Shown here in pieces: positions 49,901 through 59,914 of a stretch of DNA of 64,000 bases. Within the stretch, counting starts at the first letter, position 1, and every line of letters begins with the position of its first letter. Under the pieces are notes generated by a model, which was given only the letters and a program-made list of their open reading frames with translations, did not search any database and was not told the DNA's origin. A program made the translations under genes and the position numbers. The stretch spans positions 1 to 64,000 of the forward strand of contig JAVTVY010016081.1 of assembly GCA_036873755.1 (NCBI GenBank), given 5' to 3'. This stretch comes from Hanleya hanleyi. Its lineage: Eukaryota; Mollusca; Polyplacophora; Lepidopleurida; Hanleyidae.

Positions 49901-52900
49901 TATTTCATTTGGCCACTGTATTGCAGTCCCCTCGGTTAGCCTTGCCAATGAGCAATGCCATAGTGATAAAAGCTTCAATGTCCTCAACATCTTATGTCGG
50001 AGACAATTTCAGCCAGTTGAATGGTCATCCAGCCCTGAATACCTACTGTAATAACTGCTTTGAACCCCAGCAGATTGAATGGTTGTACAAGTATCCTTTA
50101 TGTTTTCAGTTGCTAAAGATTCATAGGGGCAGAATATTTCTCACCACAAATTACTGACCATGAATGTTGACTCAAATTATATTTTCTAAGTAAATTGATT
50201 TTTTTTAAAGTAAATTGATTTATTATGTTAAAATGGTCTAATTGTGGGGACTGCTAGCTATTCTTCACTTTCTTGAAGTTTCACTCGGACACCAAATTCC
50301 AGGCGGCAGATAGCAGGGCTGGCAAGAAACTATCTAATGTATAAGCTTTGGCACCTGGACAAAATCTTATTGCTAGAGCGTGTGGTCCAACCAGAGCATG
50401 CCTCCATGTGTTTTGTAGGAGAACCTGCTTAAGTCTTGTGAAACAAACTGCTTTCAAGAATTATATCAAATCATCCCGTATCCTGTGTAAAAGTCAAGCT
50501 CTAAGGAATTTCAAGAAAATGCAGAGCTTCTGGAATTTTTTATTTTTTTCCTTTGTTTGCCTGAAAAGTTTAGCTATACCATGAAAAAATGTTCAAACCA
50601 TGGGCCAAAGCTGTACATGTCTATAGTTTTAAGGAATTGATGGACATAAATATGTGTATATTTTATTTGGCATCTTTTCATTTCAAGGGCACAATATTTT
50701 CTGTTTGCTGTAATGAAAAACATTTTAAGTTTCAGCCCAATTTGTGCTCTTGGGTCTGTTTCACCTTACTTCCATAAAATGTTAAAACATATCCACCAAC
50801 ATATCCACAATGTGGATGAGTAATTTTGTTGGGAGGGGGAACCATGTTCATTGCAGCGACAACTTTGCACCCTTTCAGCTCGCCTGCTTTAAATAGGGGG
50901 CGAACACATCCTGTAGACTGTCATCCGATTGCTTTGCATTTTCAGCTGGATACAACTAAGAAATGTAAAGATTTCTAATATCCATCTAAAATTGACCAAA
51001 GACAATATTAGGCTGTCAGTTAACAGGACGACCAATGATTGAGAACCTATGTTAAGGTCAAACCCTTTATCCCGAGTGAAGTAAGGTGAAACAGTCTTTG
51101 TTCAAGATGTCATCTTGTGTGAACTAAACTACACCTGTCTGTTCAAATGAAGCCTGATAAAGGATCATTTTGGGAGTTGGAAACATGCTTAAGAAGGTAT
51201 TGTAGTGAGGGTTTTTTTGTCTCAATTCTCTGTTGGCATATAAGTCATGAAGAGGCATAAGTAGCGCTGTGAAAGGCTTGATTCACTTCTTGAGCTAAAT
51301 TTAATGTGTTAATATATCTCCTGGGTACTTACATGTTACAATAGACCACATCGCCATTTAAGTTTTTGCAACTGCGCAGCGTCTCGTTAACTTCCTGTTC
51401 GTACCAAATCGAAAGTTTTTTAATATTGGATAGATAGGACGAGAGTTGGAAAACAGTTGATATCTTGTGCAGCTGCGCGTAAAATCGCCAAAATATCTGG
51501 CAGACTATTGTCAGATGGGCTAAAGAATGGCTCCAGATATTTAATTACATTGAACAAAATTTAGTTCCACAGAAAAAGTACATTTTCCGAGATATGACAC
51601 TTTAATCCTGGGCAGAATGCAGCAATTGGCACAAGTGACCTTTCCTTGTGCGAATGCCCAGTTACCGTAGATTTGTGATGGCGATCTCGACTATTGTGAC
51701 AGCTAGGTTGGGGAGTGCCAATGCGTACCATTCGACTGGCCTTGTTTCAATATTAATGGGGTCAAGTGCAGAACTACTTATGCTTGCTCATGCCAATCCA
51801 GCCTACTACACTACTTGTATATTTGTCAGTTTTGATTAAACCATGGGCAGGGTGGGGGCAATTGCTAATGCTTGTATGGTCTTCCCCTGTAGAGCGCCGG
51901 CAACGATGCTGAGACAGGCCTCAGGTTTGTTGAGGTACTGTGCCCGTTTGAGGCAGATCATTCAGTGCTAGCCATTGTTGGCAGGCAAGGATCGAGTAGC
52001 TCCCTAGCTGTAAAGTACCGTACAGGTCTGGTGGCGGCATTAAGATAGAACTTTTGAAACTTGGGCAGTGAAGGATCACCTTGAACGCCACCCAAAAGAA
52101 GAATTGTCAGCAGGCTTTGCTTTTCGACGCGTATCTGGCTATCCAATACTCATCAAGATACCCGTAAACCGAACTGAATATACTAACCATAGAATTAAAT
52201 AAGTTAGGGTATAAATTATTCATTCTTTCAAATTATTTGTTAATTTGGATACCCATGTGGATACCTGTCCACAGAGTTTACGGGAATCCAAATTGATACC
52301 CCTGAAAATGGACGAAAAGCAAGGCCTGGTCAGGAACATGAATTTACTGTCCCACGCCAATAATTTTCCATAATATCCTTCGTCTTCATCAATGAAATCA
52401 GACGGGCCATATGAAGTGCACATTTTGACATTTCACTGCTAGCTGAGCAAAGCAACGGTCACGTTTACTGCCGCCAGATGCTAATTTTGACCATGTGGAC
52501 CAATACCATTACTAATTTCTCCAGGAATTACAGTGGAAATCCTCGTATACTTACGAGATGTCCACAGACCATATTAAAATCTTTACAGTGTCTCGTGCCA
52601 AAATGTGCACTTTTCTATATTGATCGTCCTGGAGTATGGATTCATGATGAAGGGTTAGTTGAAACATGAAAATAAATAACAGGAGCTGATCATTTATCTG
52701 GAATATTCAAAAGTGACATCTTGGACATTTTGAATGATCATTCAGAAGTATTTGTCAATTAAATAGACCTATTTTGCTGCTATCACGATTAATGTGATGA
52801 CCTGATCAAGCTGTCTTTTGGGTGGTGTGAATTTGAAGCACGTCCGAAAATTAAGCTACATTTTGACATTTCCCTATTACTAATCTCTCATATTTTCTGA

Positions 52901-55900
52901 CTTAAGTTGACTTGACAAAGTTAAAATTCAAGCTTGTTGATCGTAGGTGATTAAAGGTCCTACCAAGTGTACATACTGTCATAAGTTGAAATTCTTATTA
53001 AAGGTCCTACCAAGTGCAAATACTGGACGGAAAATCAGATTTCAATATGAAAATGCTTTCTGTGAACCAACTATCCTTTGCAAACAGTCGGGTAGTATTT
53101 GTATTGATCTGGGCTAGGCTCATTAAAGGTCAAGAAACTCTCTGCTGATACACTCCTTTTCAGAAACATGCTCTTGGTAGTGTTGTAGTGACCGAGTTCT
53201 CCGGCCGGGAGTTGAACCACCGACCCCTGGCTTACCAGCCCAGCGCCCTACCAACTGAGCTAAAGGGAAATTCCTGCTAGCTTCACACTAGTACAGACAC
53301 TGGGTGAACCCACTTCCTACCACACTCCTCTCCGTCCTGAAGAACCGCCATCCTCTCTCCCTATTCAGCCTGGAGCTAGCCTGACGAGCTTCCTCATTCC
53401 CTCCCTCGTACCATGCCATTCCCTCCCTCGTACCACCCCATCCTTGCCAGCAACTCAACTCGACAATCAGATCATCAACAACTTCTTACACTTCCTCATC
53501 TCGACAACCTGACCATCGACCCAACCCACTCCCATTCCTGCGAGGATCCTACCGGCGACGCCAATGTTATAGTGACCGAGTTATCCGGCCGGGAGTTAAA
53601 CCACCGACACCTGGCTTACCAGCCCAGCGCCCTACCAACTGAGCTATAGGGAAATTCCCGCCATCTACACGCTAGTACAGGCACTGGGTGAACCCACTTC
53701 CTACCACAGTAGAATGCACATGCACACACATTGACCACACACACACACCTTGTTGATCTGACAAATTACAACGATGTATTTAGCCTTCAGATTAACCACT
53801 TGCCACATCAGGCTGTCAGGCATGCCTGACACAGTTGTCACACATGCCTGCCACAGTTTTTACTTGTGCTGGTCATGTGGACCTCTGTGAAGTTACAGCA
53901 CCAGTTCACAGGAAATGAATTTGAAGTGTGTATCATTAGATTAGACCAGCTACACGACACTGACAATTGTCAAACAGCTTACACCACTATTCTCTTGCCC
54001 AGTCCTCGGACACGCAAGATGAAATGCAAAGGTGCAACACATGGGTGTGACTAATATGTACATTTCATAGGCTGAGTATGTACATTTCATAGGCTGAGTA
54101 TTCAAATTCCAGCATCGGCTCATCTCCCATGATGCAACACTCGATTTTTGTTTTGAATCTGTGCGTACATGACACTTGCCAATCTTACTGTGCTGTCTAC
54201 GTCACATCATGTGTTATAAGCCGGGAGATGGAGGCCAAAGCATTCTAGCCAAGCTAATGTGGGGATGCAGACTTCAAGATCATTTGCTTCTGACAGCATT
54301 AATATTGGATTAAACAGCCAGTTATGAGAGTGCAGAGATGTCTTAATTCTACAAATTCTATCATTTAATATATCACTGCCCCCAGGAAGGTTGCACATGT
54401 GACCATAGATATATGAAATGGCCACTTGAAATGAAATTATGATTTGGGGGAGGGTGACTGGCTGTACTAAGGGGAATATCCACTTGGCAGGGCCTTTAAT
54501 CTCTAAAATTTGGACTTAGTTAAAGGTAAAGCAATGCATTGTTACCTGTATGAAATCTTGCACTCTTTTCTATAAATTGAAGAGCAATACGGGTTTGGGT
54601 TATCTTCCAGACTGTATGTTTGAACAACGGGAACATTGTTCACTGTGGAATTCCCATGTTTTGTACGTATATAATGTATAACTTGAATGCCCCATCATCC
54701 ACTTCCATCCATACAGAGCTCTATCAGATATTTCCTTCTTTGCACATGTTGGACACAATGTTAGATATTTTTAAGTCACCGGACACCAAAATAATATTAC
54801 AAGGGTAAAATATCATTCTGATGCAGTTAGAATTTAAGTATTATACAAGTTCCATGTTTTTACTTTTGCTTGGGTGAAATTTATTAGTCCAGGACATAAT
54901 TGTTCCTTCCAAACACACCTAAAAACACTCTATTGCATTTTATTCCAAAGTCCAGCAGCTGCTTTTAGTTATCCTACAAGAATTGGATTTGGTGTGGCAA
55001 ATCTAGTTTTCAGCTTGGATTGTCTTGCCTCATCTTGCCGACGTTTGCACTCATATGTTTGATGTGGATATCAAGTGCTTGTAGCAGCATTTTTGACCGA
55101 AGTCGGCAGCTACCAGTTCAGTGCATTGGGAGAGAAGCCCCTTATAAAAATACTCTGAAAATCAACTATATATTCCTGTTGTTGGTCCTCAACCCCGGTC
55201 AGTTTAAATGGTTTTGATAGGGTTCAGTCGCTGCACTAACACATAAGTACAAAAACGTTGGCTGTTAACTATTACTCTAAAATGACCTGAGGTATACTTT
55301 TTTCATTTTAGTGGAAAATGAGATAAACTCAGAGATGATCTATTCAAATCTTGTGTTCGGAATATTATTTCCCAATAAAATGTACACTGTAACAGGTGCA
55401 AACTTTTTTATTTCATCTTTGATTCGACTCTCGTTTCACATCCTTGGGGCCATTCAATGATAACGTGATGCAAAACATTACGTTAACCCTTTGAACCCAG
55501 GAGTTTCCACGTCTATTAATCCCTGACCCTGATCCCCCTGCTAAAATAGAGATAAAAACGACAATTTGCCAGAAGCGTCTCTGGTATATACATTATCTGA
55601 ACAGCTGTGTTCACCCCTTTGGGACTCTATGAGTGACTGTGTATCCCATTTGGACTTGGGTGACCAAACTATGTCTGTGAAGTGCATGAGACTTCAAACG
55701 TGATCTGATTGGCTGAATAGTCGGTTATCATGCCAGAAGCCACTTTTGCAGCCTCCCGGTTATATACACCATATAATCAGGCCTCAAAACAGCCTCTCGG
55801 GTTCTAAGGGTTAACAAACAACCCATTTCCACCCGTGTATGCAAACTGTAACCTAGCATACATAGAGGGAAATTAAAATTTTACCCCCATCCTTGCCTCT

Positions 55901-58900
55901 CCCTTCCGCTCCTATTTCTTTGCATATCATGATATTTGAATGACCTTTTCCTCCAGTGCTACTGTAATCCCAATACACTTCATATATATTTTCCAGACTG
56001 TACCAAGATTTGAGTAGATTGTGGCACTGGCTTTGACCATGTAGACATGCGTTCTTCCTTGCCAGAGGTCTGACTGTTTCTTGCTAGTCTGGTCTGGCAC
56101 AGTCTTTTGCCATAATCTCGCTGTGGGTTGAAGGGTCAGCATGTTGAACTGGCAGAGGAAGAAAGCATGTGCCTAGCTGTGTATCTGGGGTGGTGTCTTC
56201 TGTATAAAATTAGATGGAATTCTGAAAACATAGCAGCTGCTGGACTTCCCAATCCATGCATCTCACATGTGCATACAGACATGCAGCTGGATACGTCTTT
56301 GTCATGTTCTGTCCTCCCCATTTGTCTGACATGTTTAGCTGTTTCTGTTTTCAATAGTTGTGGAACCACGACATGAGCAGATGGAAACGGAGAACTCTGT
56401 GCCAATGCCCTTATCATCAAATGTCTCACCAGGTAAAAGTGCCAGTGATTACTTTCAGTTCATCCAAACTTATGCCAATGTTTGATTTCCAAGCAGTCTG
56501 ATTAAAATAAGACCCAACTGTCGAATCACTGAAGTGGGTCTGAAGTAAAGCCTATGTGCTGGATTAAAATTTGCTGGAACTGTTTGTCATCTTAATTGTA
56601 AACAGACTGACAGTGTTTTGCAGGAGTCCTGCCTACATCAAAGGAACATGAATTTCTTCCTTACACAGAGACCATAAAAAAGGAAACATTTAACGCTTTG
56701 AACCCTGAAGTTTCCGCATCTAAAACCCCTGACCCTGAGCTCCCTGCTAAAATAGAGATAAAAACGACAATTTTGTCAAAAGCCTCTCTGGTATATTCAT
56801 TATCTAAACGGCGTTGTTCAACTCTTGGGGACTCTATGAATGATTGTGTATCCCATTTGGACTTGGTTAACCAAACTATATCTTTGAAGCGTGATGTGAT
56901 TGGCTGAATATAAATGAGCATACATCAGAAGCTGCCTTGGTATATACATTATCTAAAGAGGCCTCAAAACTGATCTCTGAGGGTTTTGAGGGTTAAACAC
57001 CGTTTATTGTGAGCGGGATTTGAAGGTTGACCCGATTGGTCCACTCAGTTGATTTGACCTTTGTCACATTTCAATTTAGAGGGCAGCGAACACAATCCAG
57101 ATGGGCTTCTTATTAGACAAAAGAGCTCAGCGACATTTAGGTCTAATTTCAATCAGATTTCCAAGTACATGTAGGCTATATCATGGTCACCACCTGACTT
57201 AGGATATCATTATGAACAAGGATGTTCTGCTGTAAACAGGATAAACTTTGTTCTGCCTTTTCCTTTGGAATCGGGAGCGGGACAAACCATTCATGGGTAC
57301 AAGTATGACCAGCTGGATAGGACTTCTTGTTTTTGTCAAATTTGTTTCTACCTAAAACTACATCAGCTGGCATGTCTTCAATTTATGTGCATATTAATTA
57401 ATGCAGCACAAAGAAGATATTTGTTGACACTTCATTGAAACTCTAGAAAACCTGTTCAAGATGTTCACGAGGAATAGCAGGCATCCATGCTGTAAGAAGT
57501 CCTAAATTGAAATGGATTCGATGATTCTTTATTTCAGCTGCATTGGAATTGAATAGGAGGATAGAGAACATTTCTTCATCGGGCAAGTTCAAACTTCCTG
57601 AGGGTTTGTTGTCATCCATCTTATCGGGTTCCAATGGAAACCAGGGATTGAAAATGGAGATGAGCCACGATTGCCAATGTACATCCACCGTATCACCAAT
57701 GTATAACTCCGCACCCACTCCGACTATAGCTCCATCAGGTTAGTCCGCTGTGGTAACATTTCTTACATTACATCTGCAGGGAAAGGGTGGATGTGCATGG
57801 ATACAGTACTCCTTTATGGCATACCATGAACATGTATGTAATCCCAAGATGAACCATTGTTTGTTGTGTAATATCCCCATTTCCAGGTTTGAACCAATTT
57901 TGAGGTCGAAATGTCTCCCAAAAATCAGGAAATCATTGAGAATTTTTATTACCATGCTGCATGTAATATTCCAGTTTGATGTCCATTCTAATGAAATTCA
58001 AGGTATACCTCAAACTCTCAGCAAAGTTGAAACCTATTGGTGTTCATGTCAGTCTTCCCATCTGTCTATCTGTTAACTGATTGTGAAGTACATGTAGAAG
58101 TTCAAGGTCAGTTCAGCCTGAATTCCAGGAATTGCTATTGAGGTAAAAAAAAACAACATAATTTTGTCTCGGATCACCATGTGGGATTGCAAATATTAAA
58201 TCTGCTCAAATGGGTGATGACATTTTGAAGCCCTAAGCCATCAAGTCTTAATCCCTAGTTGCTGTGGAAAAAAACCCTGTCTTGATGACAAACTCAATTA
58301 TACATAAAATGGTTCTGGTTTTATTAAAAAAAAAAATATTGTAATCTGCCTTGCCGTCACATCAGTGAACAGCTTCAAACCACAAACTGGGGGTCATAAA
58401 AACTCATTTTCCCCGTGCTAAACCTTCCCTATTCAATTGAGAACATTTCTCCGTAATCGAATAATACTGATAAATATTATTATGGTTATGATAATTATAA
58501 TTTGTGGGTAAAATTTTCCCCCTGGACGTTAGTATTGAGTGCAGCAAATGCAACATCTTGTTGTGGTTTCCCATGATTCTCACAAGGAAGTGCAATCCGG
58601 CAGGGTATGAAATAGACAAACAAATTCCATTCGGCAAGCTCGGGCAACCATCACATCCAATTGCATTGCAACTCGAGCAGTTGGTTTGCCCAAAGGAAAT
58701 TTAGGTTGCCCTGGGCAAAGGGCTATTTCACATTATCCAGATCCGAATACATGAAATTCTATCCCTGTGTGTACACTGTTTTTTCCCCAATCATGTTTGC
58801 CGCACACATATTTTGGAAAGAATAGCTTTTTCCATCCTTCATCATTTAAAGTGTTTAACAGAAATAAACATTCTGATGTGATTGTAAGTTTTTCAAGCCA

Positions 58901-59868
58901 ATCATTCTTAAATTACAACACGTATAAGGGAAGTGGGAAGAGATGCCGACATACTGGCAGAGCCACATGACTTCACAGTATAGTCTTCCAGACACCAGGC
59001 TAATTGATTGATGTGGTTGTGGTTGATCACACAGCTGACTAATAACTACCCTCAGCTCCCAATTAGTTATGGCGGCACATGAAAATATTCTAATCTACTG
59101 CATCAGACAGGTTATTTCTGGAAACATCTCATTGCAGTGAGTTAAAATAACCAGGGCTTTAGATTACCCTCTTTATACAACATTAACCCTTCCCCCCTTA
59201 GACTTGTGGGATGGAAACTCTTAATATTAAAGCTAGAAGCATGATGGAGATTGTGGCACAGAATTTCACCACATTAACATAGATCAGAGATCAGACATTA
59301 CATGTACAAGACTAGGGAAACTTGGGAACTGTATTTAACTTAAATACACATGGAGAGAAAAACTTTTTCTCCTTTCATACAGTATAACAAGTATTTTAAT
59401 TAAATGGATTTTCTACCTTTATTGCTATTCTGAGCATTGAGATTTGAAGCATCGATAGGTGCTTGCCTCTTGTGTTGCCATGCATTCCTGCTGCATGTTA
59501 TTGGTTGTGTAGTTTGTTCTGTTAAGCTTTCTATGCCCCAAACATTAGATCCCTATCTAGTAACATTCATAAGTTGTTGCTGCAGATATCACGCATGTTA
59601 AAAACTCAATTTGTATGTGGCTGTGCAGTGTCTTCGTTCATGTACATATTGTATCACCTATGGTCCCCGTTTCCTAACATGTCCAATGACTGACTGAATA
59701 CAAGTGTAGGGATTGAATCTGGACTCAAACATGGATTTTTTTATTTTGCCTTCCGGGTACCCCATTGATGTTCTAATCGAGTACTGGCTTGTTCTTTAGT
59801 ATTGTTTTATTAAGGATAAAAATAGGGTTGTGGTTTCCATGTTGCATTATGTCAAAAGGTAGATTGTT

Positions 59869-59914
<46 letters not shown>

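Noticed and set aside
51893..51950. Extra NFAT5-like exon after CTTCCCCTGTAG
   Set aside because: In the required phase the frame stops after five codons.
53190..53280. Functional tRNA-Thr gene
   Set aside because: No pairing acceptor stem and a shared non-tRNA tail in two nearby copies indicate a SINE.
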